Below, piece by piece: positions 47,790-61,831 of a stretch of 64,000 nt of DNA. The number at the start of each line of letters is the position of its first letter. Positions within the stretch are counted from its first letter, which is position 1. Source of the stretch: Mya arenaria (taxonomy: Eukaryota; Mollusca; Bivalvia; Myida; Myidae). The stretch is from NCBI RefSeq assembly GCF_026914265.1, contig NC_069135.1, positions 1,071,001 through 1,135,000 on the forward strand. Reading direction: 5' to 3'. A program made the position numbers and the translations under genes. Below the pieces are notes generated by a model. That model was not told where the DNA came from. It saw nothing but the letters and a program-made list of their open reading frames with translations, and ran no database searches.

Positions 47790-50064
47790 ATGATTTTACT
47801 TCTTTTGTGTTATTCGTGCCTTCTTGTTATCTCAGGAACACAGGATGTCACGTGTGGAGCTGATTGCAGTTGTCATGGTTATACGATGGCATGTTTAGGT
47901 GAAAACCTTCCAACATATTTACCGTGGAATATCACAGAGATATTCCTTCAGGATGTGGACTTTAAAGAAGTTGCAAAGCACTTTCAATCTCAACCACAAG
48001 AATGGTCAGCAATAACACGCCTCACCTTACAATCGACCTTCAGCAAGGAAATTGTATCGGGAATGTTTACCGTCTTTAAGGTTCTGAAATATCTAAAGGT
48101 CGAAGGAGACGTATTTAGCAACATCAGTATTTCTGCTTTCGTTGGCCTCGATACTGTCGAAACATTGGATCTCTCTGCTAATGGGAATTTATTGTATGAT
48201 TCAGTTGCCAAGGCTCTTTGTTTTGTGAACAACGGAATCCATGTGCTATCAAATTTAAAGATGTTAAATATATCATGGATAGGAAGGAAATATTTCGAGC
48301 CGGTGAACATGGATTTTAACTTCTTTGTTAGTTTGTCAAGCGGAAGAAGACTGAAGCAACTCGACATATCTCATATTAACCTCGCTGTTTTAGACATAAG
48401 GAACTTTTACCCTTTGTGTGACAATGGTCTAGAAACCCTTGTTTTAGAATTCGCTGTGTTTTCCTCCGTTGGCTATTACTACATTCCAGGTGAGTTGTGC
48501 CCGCGTTTAAAATCGGTCAGTTTCGAAGGATCATTGTTTGCAAGTGGAGTTCTGAACTATATTTCGTTACTATCCCATTTTCATTGCAGATCTCTCGTAT
48601 TCTATAACACTGTAGCAGAGCTAAATTTGAAGAGTGTCTCTGACACTGAAATGACCATTTGTCATCCAGACCGACAGGTTATTCTGGATTTCTCGGAGTG
48701 TCCTTTACAATTTCAAAAGATTTTTGACGCTGCCAACAAGTTGAAGTTTTTAAATACAACGGTTATTCTCCATCCAACAACTGCTTCGACTCTACAATAT
48801 CTAGACTTTTCCTTATGGAGTACAAATCCCCAGAGACTTTGGCGCCATCAGTGAATTTACGTTTACTTGATATTTCGAAAAATAAACTACAACAAATGAA
48901 TCAAATGTACCCACAAGAATTTAAGCGGTTATTGCTACCACTTACACAGTTAAAAGAGCTAAAAATGTCTAGCAACAGATTGGAAGACTTACCGACAACT
49001 TTTCTGTCTGGCAATTCGCATTTGGTGCGTATAGATTTGTCAAACAACATGTTAAAAGAAATCACTTTCGGCATAAATCATTTGGAAATGTTGCAAGTAA
49101 TAGACTTATCTGGAAACAACTCTTTCAAATCATAGATTCAAATACACTACAATTGTTCCAGAGATTAAGTTCAGTTTTTGTGGATCTTCGCGATTATCAA
49201 TTAAATTGCGGATGTGAATCAACTGAACAGGAATTGATCGAATGGATGAAAGATAATGCGAGGAAGGGGGGTGTAGCTAGTTTCTACTGTGACTATAATG
49301 GTAAAGAGCTTAATATAGCTCTTGAATCTTCAGTAAACGTTATACAAAGAGACTGCATGATGAAGGTTGTTCACACAGTTCTTGCTGTGATCATTCCAAG
49401 TTGTATAGCTATATCGTCTGTGTTAGTGATAACAATTATTGTGTTTCGAAGGCGTCGTTTGAAACGCAGGGTCTTATTGGATGTTATAGAAAAGATCAGG
49501 AAGGGTGAATTCACCAACGATTTCTTGACATTCCTTTGCTTTGCCAGCGACGACACAGAATTAGTTGAAAGAGACGTGTATCCACATTTAAATTCCACCT
49601 TTAAGGATATCATTGGCGTTGACAAGGAGTCTGTTTGCAAAGGAGACTTAAATTTCCGGCCAGGATTTCGGATTTTGGACGAGACTGAGAAATGCCTAGA
49701 GAAATGTTCTGTGTTAGTAGCAGCTGTTTCCAAAACCTTCTGTCAACGACATTGGTGTGAGAACGAATTGCTTCAAGCCGTCAACAGCGGCAAACCGATT
49801 GTACCGCTCATGCTAGAGAAGGTTGACAAGAAGTTAATGCCGCATGTTATCAATCAGTTCTTTGGAACATTGGTTCATGCGTCCCTGATAAATGATGGAA
49901 AAGAAACCAAGCTGGTTCCTGACTGGCGCGTCCTGTGTAACGCAATCATTGAGCTGGCCGGATTAACATCTACTAAAACAACAGAGGGCCAGGATAATTG
50001 GAATGAAATGCCAGAAAACAATACTATTCACGATTTAGAAGATGTCCAGATAGAGATGCATTAA
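47790..50064 (+). pseudogene. Toll-like receptor, intronless, two frame changes
   Basis: The order of parts is that of a Toll-like receptor, which senses microbial or Toll-ligand signals at the membrane and signals through TIR adaptors. From the ATG: a signal peptide, a cysteine cluster (CGADCSCHG), leucine-rich repeats (clear ones in 48850-49130, such as LRLLDISKN and LVRIDLSNN), and a cysteine-rich cap (LNCGCES...C...C, 49210-49360). A membrane helix follows near 49370-49450, then a TIR domain at about 49515-49960 (FLCFASDD, a box 2-like RPGFRILDE, W near the end). The frame changes near 48810-48850 and near 49120-49135, so no single frame spans it. Each part is otherwise open, which suggests recent decay, an allele with indels, or assembly error. 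About 750 residues. Bivalves carry large lineage-specific sets of such single-exon receptors, so a dead member is plausible. Confidence 0.78.
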
Positions 50065-50248
50065 TGAACATGTTGTTAACGGTGAAATATCCCTTAACGA
50101 TAGGCTTAAGTGGCATTAGCAGTCTAATATATATGGGTCTTATATTAAAAACTTACGCCTTAACATTCCGTTTGTTCGACACCTAGAGGATATTGTTTGT
50201 ATCAGTGAGATATCGATTACATTTCATCGAGTAAGAACTGAAAATAAT
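50065..50248. other. 3' flank of the receptor
   Basis: Short non-coding stretch; no AATAAA seen before the tandem repeat. Confidence 0.45.
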
Positions 50249-50392
50249 GTGTTCACCAGCGGCGCAGCCACGAGTTAAAATACTAACTGTCGGTGTTCAC
50301 CAGCGGCGCAGCCACGAATAAAAATACTAACTGTCGGTGTTCACCAGCGGCGCAGCCACGAGTAAAAATACTAACTGTCGGTGTTCACGAGA
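50249..50392 (+). repeat. 44-bp tandem repeat, three copies plus a partial
   Basis: Units start GTGTTCACCAGCGGCGCAGC at 50249, 50293 and 50337, with a 12-base partial at 50381. The copies are almost identical and more GC-rich than the surroundings. Confidence 0.95.
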
Positions 50393-50496
50393 GGAAATAC
50401 AATTGATATATCAATGAAACAAAAATGTTTATTATGTGTTGTGTTCTAAAAACTCATACCTAAAATTTCGTATAAAATATTTGATCATCATTCTCG

Positions 50497-50543
<47 letters not shown>

Positions 50544-51995
50544 TTGTACAATTAATTGAACCCATTTATATTGTAGTTATAAATATTCATCATTTATAAA
50601 TGCTTGTTTAAAAGGGGCAAAATAAATGCATTATTGTGTTTAACTCATTTGATTTTAATGATCAAAACAAAAAAGCATATGATTTATGTACAGACAAAAA
50701 CATATTAGCGATATTTTTTTTTGACTGGGGAATTTGTGGCCACATAGCTTATAATATTAACATTTAGGCTAACATTTTTTTCTGTACAGAAATCACATAT
50801 TGTTTTATTTTTTCATCAATAAAGTAAAATGTTAAACATAATAATGCATTAAAATAAAATAAAAATGCATCAACCTATAGTGCGCCCTTTTTTATAAATA
50901 CAAATAATTCTATAATGTTTGTATCCCTCGGTGATTTACACATTTTTCTGTTGTCTCAAACAACATTATTCGCACTTAAGCAAGTACTTCAGAAATCAAA
51001 AGTAGTTCAGCCCTTTTCAGGGATAGAAAGGTTGTCGTTTTTGTTTTACTCGTAAAGAAATCGGAGGACAAAATCTCTTTTCTACCTTTTGTTTGCACTA
51101 AAATACACAAAAAATAAGGATTTGTATATAATCGAATCTATCAGTTTCTGATTATCTCCCTTCGACTATTTTTCCTAAGGAAATTCATTGTTTCTTGTTT
51201 CAAAACATAATTGGTCATATTCTTAAAGATTAATTGACCAGACTTAAAATATAATGATTAATGGTGTTCTTAATTTGCGACACAAGTAATTGCAGTTCAG
51301 GTAAAACTATCAATTTAAAGGCCTTGTTTAAGCCTACTATAAGTGACCCCCCCCCCCCCCCCCATAGCTCGCCCAACCCGAAATATGTGTGTAGTAAACA
51401 ACTTCTGTTTATTGAACTTAATCTTAATTATCCTATGCTGCCTATCAGATCTCAGATCTAAGTGTCCTGCTGTGCAGGGTGGGTTTTTTTAACAAATGAC
51501 CAAAACATCATTATCATACTAGGTTTATTTTGTGAACTTTTTCAAATAATATTTAATAATTATTATTACAAAGCTTTAGAATAAGAATAAGAGTTTATGT
51601 TACATGTTATATATAAATGCCCATTAGTATGATTTATATATAAACAACATAAATGGAATGAAATTATGATGCATCATATATCACTAACATGAATTAATTT
51701 GTTAAAAATAATAATAATTATAAAACGTTCAGGAAATTGATATTAGCATCATATTATAAAATGAAATGAAATATATAAATTATATAACCACGGACCTATA
51801 GACCTGGTTTATAGGTCCGTGATATAACTATTGAAACCCTTCTCACTTCTATTTGTTTATTATTTACTTATTGGCTGTGCATATTGCTTATAGTTTTAGT
51901 GAGGTTATCAACTCTAAAAGCGTTTACTCTCAATGTCCCTGAGCCAATAAAAACATACACAAGCAAGTCGACCCCTTCTGTGACATCAGTGCAAT
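50393..51995. other. Non-coding DNA with simple repeats
   Basis: Contains (TTG)n at about 50498-50538, a C run at 51347-51363 and a short hairpin at 51788-51822 (arms CACGGACCTATA). No gene recognised. Confidence 0.6.
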
Positions 51996-51997
51996 AA

Positions 51998-52480
51998 CAG
52001 TGTGAGTATACCACGTGATAAATTACGTCATAAATGCTACGTCGGAAGGCAGCATTTTGCTTCGAATGAAAACTTTAAACAAAGATAACTTTTCTTTTTC
52101 TTCACCATTTTAAGTGAAACAAAGTGCAGTCTATGTCGCTTGAAGAGCCTCACCTTCAATTACCGGAGTATGATGAGGTGATTAAGTTTCTCAAACACTT
52201 CGACAAACCTGTTCTCAAAAAAAAGGTTTAGAAGGTGCTCCGTCAGGCGGTAGTTTTATGAAATGGTTTGTCGGAGTGTTTAAAGAAACTAAACTCTTAA
52301 TCAAACTCTGGTAAAAGACCGTAGGCGGGGCTCTGTAAGCGGCATAGGCTGCGCTATGTTTAATTTAAAATGGTGCAGGAATGGTTTAGTTATCTCTGTT
52401 TAAATTCTTGATTAGAAGCAAAAAATTGCCTTTCAACGAATCATTTATGACGCAATTTATCACGTGGTATTCACACACTG
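51998..52480. mobile_element. Foldback element with long imperfect arms
   Basis: Left arm (from CAGTGTGAGTATACCACGTG) and right arm (to TACCACGTG inverted, then CACACACTG) pair over about 230 bp each. They meet near 52237 and show many point differences and small indels. No coding; no target duplication defined. A single-arm relative is at 23290-23510. Confidence 0.85.
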
Positions 52481-52484
52481 AATA

Positions 52485-53460
52485 ACAAGTGATTTACAGC
52501 TGGGAATTAACATGCCAAACATTCACTAAACTATCCCTTTAAGGTAAAAAATCATTTCATAGTATGACGCCAAATCCACAGGCCTCTGGCTCATTGTTTG
52601 TGTCTAAAATGTTGATTAATATCTTTTTGGGTACATATAATGAGGTAAACAACACATCTGAAGATATTTAATGCATTTGATATACATAGAAAGATACAAG
52701 GTATGTAACTCAAACTTACCGTATTTCACGGTAGGGTCCAGTATTTTTTATCGATTTTCTTAATCAACGTAGAAACAATCCATTTTTAACTAGATTCCAT
52801 GAACAGAGGGGTTGATTCCCTGAAATGGTCTGCAATATGTTGGTAGAACTATATTGTCTTTAGACGAACACGCCAAATTCAATGTCCCATTCTCGTCTAT
52901 TTCGCTATTATCTGAGCGCTTGTCAGGAAAATGGCCGCTTCATACGAAATTTTAAGTGAACTTAAATTTGAAGACTGTTATGGTTGTTCACCAAGTCATA
53001 CGTTTGTCTTTTTGTGGCATTTCGGAATGGAATTGTATCACCTATACACAGAAGCATAAACTCACTTAAGTGCATGTTTCCGTGTGTAGTGCTGTTTCGA
53101 CGTGCTGTTTACAGATTGGAATGTACTGTTTTGGCCTAATCCACATAAACTCGACTATTTGATGAGTTAGTTAAATCCATTCGTATTCAATTGCAGAACC
53201 AGTCAATTCAGTCGATTTGGAAATATCTTCAATTGAATTGAAGAGCTCTCCTTGGAAATGATATAGCCGGATACCTCTAAATCAATTGGTGCTAAGATTA
53301 ATTCGATTGTTCAGAGCTCTATTTAATGGAACTGAAGACTTCTTTAATTTTTTAAAGAGCTCTTCAAATATTTGAGATAATGCTGATTTGGGTTTCATAA
53401 TTTAAAAGTAGTCTAAATAAGTTCTGGATTGATGGGACAAAGCTTGATCCCAAATGCAAT
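52485..53460. other. Non-coding DNA
   Basis: No gene or clear repeat recognised. Confidence 0.5.
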
Positions 53461-53466
53461 CATTGA

Positions 53467-53581
<115 letters not shown>

Positions 53582-53589
53582 GAAGATGT

Positions 53590-53675
53590 GTCCTTGAGGT
53601 TTGCGTTGATATCTCCTTGTTGTGTGAAGATGTGCCCTTGAGGTTTGCGTTGATATCTCCTTGTTGTGTGAAGAT
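53590..53675 (+). repeat. Two-copy 42-bp tandem repeat
   Basis: TGTGTCCTTGAGGTTTGCG and the following segment recur once, directly after the microsatellite. Confidence 0.8.
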
Positions 53676-53679
53676 ATGC

Positions 53680-56345
53680 CTTTGAGTTGTGATAATATGT
53701 ACTCATGTTGTGGAATTATAAATTACATTATTGACCGTGCATGTATCTCTTAAACTAGTCAAAATAGCTATTAGTTTGCAAATATAATCGAATATTATCG
53801 ATTTATGGCCATGAAAGGAAGCATTTAAATTTTGAAAAGCACATCGTCAAACTTATTAACTACTATTTTTTATTATCTATTTTATAATTTCAAACCTATT
53901 TTTTAACAAGGATCTTCTTAAAGTACCTTGCTTTTACAAGAGCTGCAGTGATCCTTAAATGTGCAGTTCAGTCACGTGTTACAAGTCTTTATTCACAAAT
54001 ATAATAAGTATTGATGTATAACCTTTCATATACCCGATATACACCCGTTTTGCTACTGTGTTTATATTACAATTCCAGTGTGAAGGAAGAATGACTCCCA
54101 AAGGACAGGCTCCTACAAGCTGACAGGATTGTACAAGTCGGCAGGTTTAGGTGTATGTATATCGAACACCAACAAAAAGGGAATACATTTTTAGAGTTCC
54201 ACAAACGAACAGGTTTTGGTCTAATTATTACACAAACCCAACAATAACGGAAAATCTACATTAAGAATCCCACAACTAGGCAGATTTCCTGCTATCATTA
54301 AACACGGCTGTTCTGTCCAGATGCAAACATATACATTGCACTAACTGATATGAAAAACTTTCTTCTGCTTTTGCGCCTTTATCTATTGCAATATTTACAT
54401 CTTTGCGCGCTTGTTCTTACAAGCTTCGATCTGATTGAATTAAACCACACATGTGACCATCCATCTTTCCCCGATGAGGCATCTGGATATGCAAAAATAA
54501 GCTAATAATTATCCATTTGAAATATTTTTGTAAAGTTACTGTACATAATTATTGACAATATTATTACTGAACGTGAATGATGCAAAAAAATCAATAAAGA
54601 CAAGCCAAAGGGCTATATCAAAACATTTTGGAATTCTTTGTAATGAAAAAAACTTTTTTATCAGTATTTCTTCATTGAAACTAGTCATTTTTCTTTTCAA
54701 TTTAACATTGATTGCATGAAACTGAAGCCGACAGCTTTTAATATATGTCATCTTTGTCTTTTGTAGTGTCCGGGGAATACAAAAATCTCAATAAATATTT
54801 TCAGCTACACACAACTTTAAACACATAACATTTGCCTTTAAATGAAGAATTGGAAGCTTAATGAAGTAGTTATAATGTTCATAAAACATAAGCACCAACT
54901 GAAAGTGAAATTCCATGAAACTTCAGTGATCGGAAAAGTTCAAAGTGAAAGTTTATGGAATTGGAACAGACAAATGTTTTACAATCAGATTAAACAACTT
55001 TACAAGTTTGTATAAAACAAACTTTACTAATAGCATTGTCAAAATATAACATGGGCGACAACTTAACACTTACAAGAACATAAACGCTTTCTGATGCTCT
55101 CTGAAAACTGATAATATAATTATTTAAACACGTTAACCTAAAAACGACGAAAAAAAATATAATAAAACTGCATGTTGCAGTATGACATATCTACTGAAGT
55201 GGGACACCTAGATTATTAAAATAAAGTCATTACAGAACTTGTCGAGCATTACCCTGCAAAATGTGCCTATAAGACCGTTGAAATATTTTGATAAAAGCAC
55301 CATAGGCCCTGCCACATTTAAACACGGGCGAAGATATCCATCCCGAAACTGATGATTGCATATACCACTCGAATAAAACGAACTTTAGGGATCGATTGCG
55401 GCCCTCTGGAAAAAGTTCTTTAAATTGAATTTAACTTTCTATTTCTGTGTTTATTGATATATGAAGTGTCAGGAAAATAACACTTTCTTCGAATTTGTAA
55501 AGAGCGAGAAATGATTTTTTTTACATGGTCTTCTTGCGAAACTGTTTTTGTTCAAGTTTTAAGCGTATTGATATGGAAACTATCATAAATGATTTCACAT
55601 TTAATGTCATGAATTAAATGAGTTATAATGGTACGCTGATACGTAGATGGTAGCAGGGCAACGCATTAAAACATGAATGCGTTAAAGGCATTAACGAAGC
55701 GTTGAACATCGTGTGATTTGTACTTTTAAATACCATCACCCATGTCTTTAAATGCAAATAAGTAATACGTTACTTGTTGCTATCTCAATGGTCATTATGT
55801 TGAAATGAGAGCGATTTTAATAGGGTTTTTTTTTATTTAGCCTCTTGCTTTAATTGTTTTTAATGTACTTAATTTACCACCGTGGCGCAAATTATTTTTC
55901 TCTGCGGGTGAAACATTTCAGAAGATTTTTTTTATTATCTTTATTGAAATGGACACGATATTCACACATAGGCGGAAAAGGTTTTATAAGTTTAGTAACA
56001 CCATTTTCTTTCATTATTATCATTATCACAGAATGAAATTGTGCTTATGCGCCGACATTGTAAATTAACAAAAATGCTTTCATGGAATTTAAGAAAGTTA
56101 TTCTAGAACTAAAATTAGGTCATCATTGACATTCGAGAAAAAATACTAATGACTGAACTGGTTCCTGGCCACAATTTCGCAAAACTTCTTAAGTCCTTAT
56201 TAAGTCCCACTTAAATGTATTTGTTGACTGATTAAAACCGTTATATGGAGTTATAGTTATGTAACCATATGATAATGTCTGGATAGGATAACAAGGACAA
56301 GCTGAGTTGTAAAAAAAAAATATCATGATAATTTTTTGTAAAATT
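53680..56345. other. 2.7 kb without recognised genes
   Basis: AT-rich with only short frames; no repeat or RNA gene recognised. Confidence 0.5.
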
Positions 56346-56351
56346 CGATTG

Positions 56352-56905
56352 TGCTATGTACATTCATTATATTCTTTATTGTGTTATGTGTATGTTTATT
56401 GTGTAATGAACATTCTTTAGTGCGTTATGTATATTATTTATTGTGTTGTGCACATTCTTAATTGTGTTATGCACATGCTTTATTGTGTTGTGTACATTCT
56501 TTATTGTGCTATGTAGATTCTTTTTTGTGTTATGTAGATTCTTTATTGTGTTACGCACATTCTTAATTGTATTATGTACAATCTTTATTGTGCTATGTAC
56601 ATTCGTTATTGTGTTAGGTACATTCTTTTTTGTGTTATGTACATTCTTTATTGTGTAATGTACATTATTTATTGTGTTATGTGCATTCTTTATAATGTTA
56701 TGTACATTCTTTCTTGTGTTATGTACATTATCTATTGTACTATGTTCAGTATTTAATGTGTAATGTACATTATTTATTGTGTAATGTGCATTCTTTATTG
56801 TGAGGTGTACATTCTTCATTGGGCCATGTACATTGTTTAATGTATTATGTTATTCGTTCTATGTGCATCGTCTATTGTGCTATGTACATTCTTTATTGCG
56901 TAATG
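56352..56905 (-). repeat. 21-bp minisatellite, open as heptads on the minus strand
   Basis: About 26 imperfect units of TGTTATGTACATTCTTTATTG. Because 21 is divisible by three, the minus strand stays open for 147 codons as variants of KNVHNTI (56376-56819), and the plus strand is open in shorter pieces. No promoter or splice signal suggests a gene. Confidence 0.9.
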
Positions 56906-56909
56906 TACA

Positions 56910-59900
56910 TATGTCCTATGTGTTATTTGTGATTTGTACACTTATCTAATACAGCTAGTTTATTCTGCTATGTCCCCCCCCCCCCCCCCCCACAGATTGT
57001 AAGGTTTACTTTTTATGTCAATTTCTGAAAAAAAGTTTATTAAACACACTCAATATTTACCTCTTTTACTAGAAAATGTCAAACGTTCGTAGGTGTGTAC
57101 CCCAAACCATTCTGCCAGAACTTAAAACCATTTAATTTTCGGTTTCCTAGGGCGGGGCGACTGTCAAAAGCTTGTGCTTCTAAACACGCCCCTTGCCCAA
57201 CTCAGTTTTGTCTGCCATTGCAAAATATTTGGTATCCGGAAATAACGCACTCAATACGAACTGTTTCTGTTTCGTCACTTGATTCAGAGGGTTTAAGGCT
57301 CATAGTATGTGGGCCGATTCTTCAGAACTTTGTAAAAGTTAACAACTTAATACACAAAATCATGTTTTTACTTGTCACTTTTCGTTAATGACCTCAGAAA
57401 ATAATTAATTAAAAAATATTATATTAGAAACCCAAGTATGTACAAGTTGATCGAACTAATGTTATCAAAAAAGTAAGCATTCTAAGTAGCTTAGCATTAG
57501 GTAAATTTATAAATCAAGCATTTATGTTAAGATTTTTTTTATAAATAGCATCGTTTAGATCTTTCAAGAATTATGACATTTGTCAATAGCCTCCCATAAT
57601 ACTTCATTACTATATTCAATATATATCTTACAGTTTAATATTGATATGTATCTTTTTCCAGTTTTTGATACCTTATTTTTTGTTTTTTAATTTAAATCAC
57701 TTATACTCGTACTATTCTCTTTTGTTTGTATGTAGACTATGCATCTTTGTGATCATACTGAATATTTATGTGCGTTTATGTTTTCTACTTTTTGTCAAGA
57801 ACCTGTTAAATAACATGTTTACGACAATAAACATTTCTGTCTGTATGTCTGTCTGTCTGTCTTCTGTCTGTCTGTATGTATGTATGTCTGTCTCTTAAAG
57901 ATTTGGATGTCTGTCGTTGAGTGCATAGGATATGATTCAAATGTTTGTTACGCGTAATTAATTTTATATTGATATCACTGTGATATGTAGGTTGTTAAAA
58001 ATATTTCATTTTTTTTATTTGAATGTGTTGTTGTTTTCAGGCCATATTCAAATATGATGCTTTATACTTACTGACAAAACACTAGAACTTACTCGTATAT
58101 AGTGTACAACACCGTCTTGAACATGCTTTGATTTATAATTAACATTGTCAAATTGCAAAAATAGATAGTTCATTCGTTGTACCTACAGAATCGATTGTAG
58201 ATCTACAGCATCGATTGTCGTTGACGTGAAGTATATTTATTCGGCAAGGATTATTCCATTCTTCTCGATAAACGGTATACCATTTGTGTATTATTATGAT
58301 ACGGATAACATTAACGGGTGAAGTTGCACTGAAAAAAGGCTGCACGCAGGCGTCAAACATGCTAACTTGGTAAAATGCCCAATGAGATTCAAGTAAAATA
58401 CTTATGCATTTACATGATTTCATATCTTGCGATTATCCACTTGAAAGAGCTTAATCGATTATCGTCAACTCGACACTGGTTAATTGTGTTAGTCGATGAA
58501 AGCTTTTTTTCTTTATTATTTTCTGACTAGAGAACAAAAAGTAAGTTATGCGCAATAATGCAAGTGGTCGCTTCCAGTACCTGACAGATCAGGAACCAAT
58601 AAATGTAAATTAAAAAAAACGGTTTACCGTAAGGAGCATCATCCAAACAAACAGCCAGGCGTCTTTTGGTATCTGGCTTAACGCAACGGGTACGCAACAT
58701 TCACTTGAGAGCGTTTCCGGCAAGCTGTCGGGTATCTACGAGAACGTCTGTAGATGAATGTCTGCTAAAATTATGAAAAGACGGCAACCACCTCATAACA
58801 AAATGGTTGAAGTCTTTCCTCTAGCTTAAAAGAGCGCGTGTACGCTTAACGGAATACAGAGACTGTTAAAAGTGTTGGACCCGTCTTTGTAGCTGTGGTG
58901 CACTACGCGTTTAATGAAAGCCTTAGACACGGCCTGTAGAATAATAGGATGATGGTCAGGTGGTCTTCGCAAATATTTTGCCAACACTAATAAATTACAA
59001 AACAAACGTCCATACTGTCTTTATCTGATAATATGGCGACTGTCGAAATATGCGACTTAATTTCGATAGTGGTCGACGTTTCACCTGCCCTGTGTATTAA
59101 TATTAAAGTGAAACGATATAGTTTGATGATTTTTGTGTGGCGTTAGCTTCGTATATTCGTCTTGCTAAATGGCATTGCTGTTGGAAGAAAGCATTTTCGC
59201 AATATTGCGGTTCTGCTTAGATTACACAATATTTTAAGATGCAAATATATTTTGGAGGTAAAATTTGACTTTAAGTCGCATACATGCATTATTATGAAAA
59301 CAAAAGAGTATGAAGTGTTGTTTTCTCTGTTTTTTCCAATATTTAAAAAAAAAACAGGGGAAATAGATCACTCGTTTTTGAACGTGCTCGTGCATAGTCT
59401 TCGGCAAACATTGATGGAAAATGCTCAAGTTGTATAAACATAATTGTTGTTCCCTGAATCAAATCTATTTTTGGTAAAAATGCATATTAAACGGACGTTC
59501 TGGAAATCATTTCATATCCACGGAATCAAAATGGCTAGATATGATGCCCCGTTAATACAGACATATGCAATTGTCGTTAAAAGCAAACAGTGTTTTCCCT
59601 TAGAGTAGCTATAAGGGTAACAGATAATTACATATTCCTGTATTAAAGGAGCCTTATTTATAACCATTTGAACGCTGTATATAAATATGAATTCCAGAAC
59701 TTCCATTAGATATGCAAATACTGTTAAGTGCACTATAATTATGTTTTAAGAAGAGATATTTGCTTCCGGACATTGTTGCTGGTCTGGTGTGTCTGTTGTT
59801 CTGTGTTTTGGATGTTGTTATATTTCGTTAAGTGATGTATGTTGTCTCTGGGAGAGATTGTGTTAATAAGTGGTTTGAAAACCTAATATGATAGTATGGT

Positions 59901-61520
59901 GTAGGAGTGTAGGATTTTGTTAGATCCTTATGAGTAAAGTGATATGTATTTACTCTAATACCTGAACTGCTCTTAATTTATTTGTTGTCCTATAATTTAG
60001 CGATGTCTTGTGTAGATTTGCAGGTTTTATGCCTATTTATATGTTTCGTTTAAATCAATTTTGCTGTCGAGAAGGAAAATCGACGAACGATTGTATTTAT
60101 ATATTTTTTTTATTCAATTATTGCCAGAACTCTTGCTTCGAAAATGAAATTATATTGATGTTTTATCGATAATGAAAAATGGTTCAATACAATGATACTA
60201 ATTTATAACTTAAAATATAAGCATGCAGTTTGTAAAAGCCAAACAAGCAATGTATAATTCTGTCAAAGCATGTGTACGATATTAAACAAACCTGTCTCCA
60301 TTCTTCACGTCGTTGTGAAACAGGGGGACCCCAGTTCCAGCTTGGTGTTGGTTTTTCGTCAAGATGAATATTATCAAATATTAATCATAATATAGACGGT
60401 ATTTGCAGTAAAAGCTGATGAAAAATCATACTTAAATATCTTTGCCGACGACGCGATCAATTTTGCCCAGACACCCATAGCAATACAAACGATACTTTAT
60501 TATCATCAAGTTGATGTAGCCTTTGGGATTCAAAAGTGAACACTGCAATATCTAAAACAAGAACAACTGTATACAAAGTATCACAGCGGGCCCACAAACA
60601 TATGTACCATGTAAATATTTTGAAGTTGGTGATGGCTGATGTAGAGTCAAGGCTATGAAGGAATTCAAAGAGACATTAGTAAAACATTAGTCTATGCACA
60701 ACTACAGTTAATATTAAACACTTCTTCCAGGTTTCAGTACAACTATATGTTTCAGTACAACTATAAGTTTTACAGGGGACAAAGTTTTGTGACAGCACTA
60801 AATCAATATGTCTCTTGCTTACTCGGGAAAATACATAAATAACTCAAACTATTTTCTTAACCTAAAGCATACCACCAACAACAGAGATCTTTATCCGATA
60901 ATGAAACCTTTAAAAGGCAATAAAAAGCGTCATAATGAGATTAGTCATCTGATAACCGGATACCGGGCGATACCGGAGACCGGGTACCGGCTTTTAGCAC
61001 CACCCGCCAGAAACGTTCCGAAAATCAGAAACTCGCGCGCTTTTGTCAAACGTACGAAAGACAACTCTGCAAAAAAGACTGTGTCTACAATATTAATGTC
61101 AAAAGTAACACCGTTCATTTAATGACGAGACAATCATTATGGTAAGAACGACAACTCATGTGTTCAAGGGAAAATTTGACTGTGTCTACATTTTCAGCTC
61201 AAAAGTACTTGATTTTTTTAGGAAAAAGAGACGCATATTTTCAACCAAGTTCTTTTAAAAGTCTCCATAAACCTTTTACTCACAACGTATTAATTATAGC
61301 GGGCCGCTGCAGCGGTCCGCAATAATGATATTTGAGTGAGATAGAAAATCAAAATTCAACTTTTCCTTTTACTGTACAAATTTAGAAATGATTGAATCGT
61401 TGAAATATATTTAGGTATAATTTTGTGTAACAATGGTAACTGGATAAGGACACAGACCTTGAACAGTTTGTTTATTTCTTTTATCATTTTAGAAAAATGT
61501 AAACTTATTTATAGTGGCAT
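56910..61520. other. 4.6 kb without recognised genes
   Basis: Includes a C run at 56976-56991 and a GTCT/GTAT simple repeat at 57838-57897. Frames near 57095, 58148, 59162 and 60808 are short and show no known domain. A 22-bp palindrome centred on CTGCAG lies at 61299-61320. Confidence 0.5.
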
Positions 61521-61527
61521 TGGCTCA

Positions 61528-61708
61528 ATTATAAACTAAGGTGAAGATTTTTCGGATACCACCCAGCCAAAGACATTAATTCATTGTATATTTGTGAGGA
61601 GTAATCTTAATGTCAGAAAAAATACCAAACTATAAACTAAGGTGAAGAGTTTTCGGGTACCACCAAATTTGTGAGGAGTATTCTAAATGTCAGAAAAAAA
61701 TACCAATC
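61528..61708 (+). repeat. Two-copy direct repeat of about 90 bp
   Basis: TATAAACTAAGGTGAAGA through GTCAGAAAAAATACCAA occurs at 61528-61628 and again, slightly shorter, at 61629-61708. Confidence 0.85.
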
Positions 61709-61831
61709 TTACTGCGTGTTATGGAGAATAACGCAGACTTCCAATGGAAGAAGAATTTAAAATAAAGGTTATTAAATACTGAATAAGAATATTTAAATCT
61801 AATACGAACTCTCTTTCCAAGCTTCCTTATT

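Noticed and set aside
57095-57388. 97-codon plus-strand frame
   Set aside because: No recognisable domain, no splice or promoter support and ordinary AT-rich surroundings.
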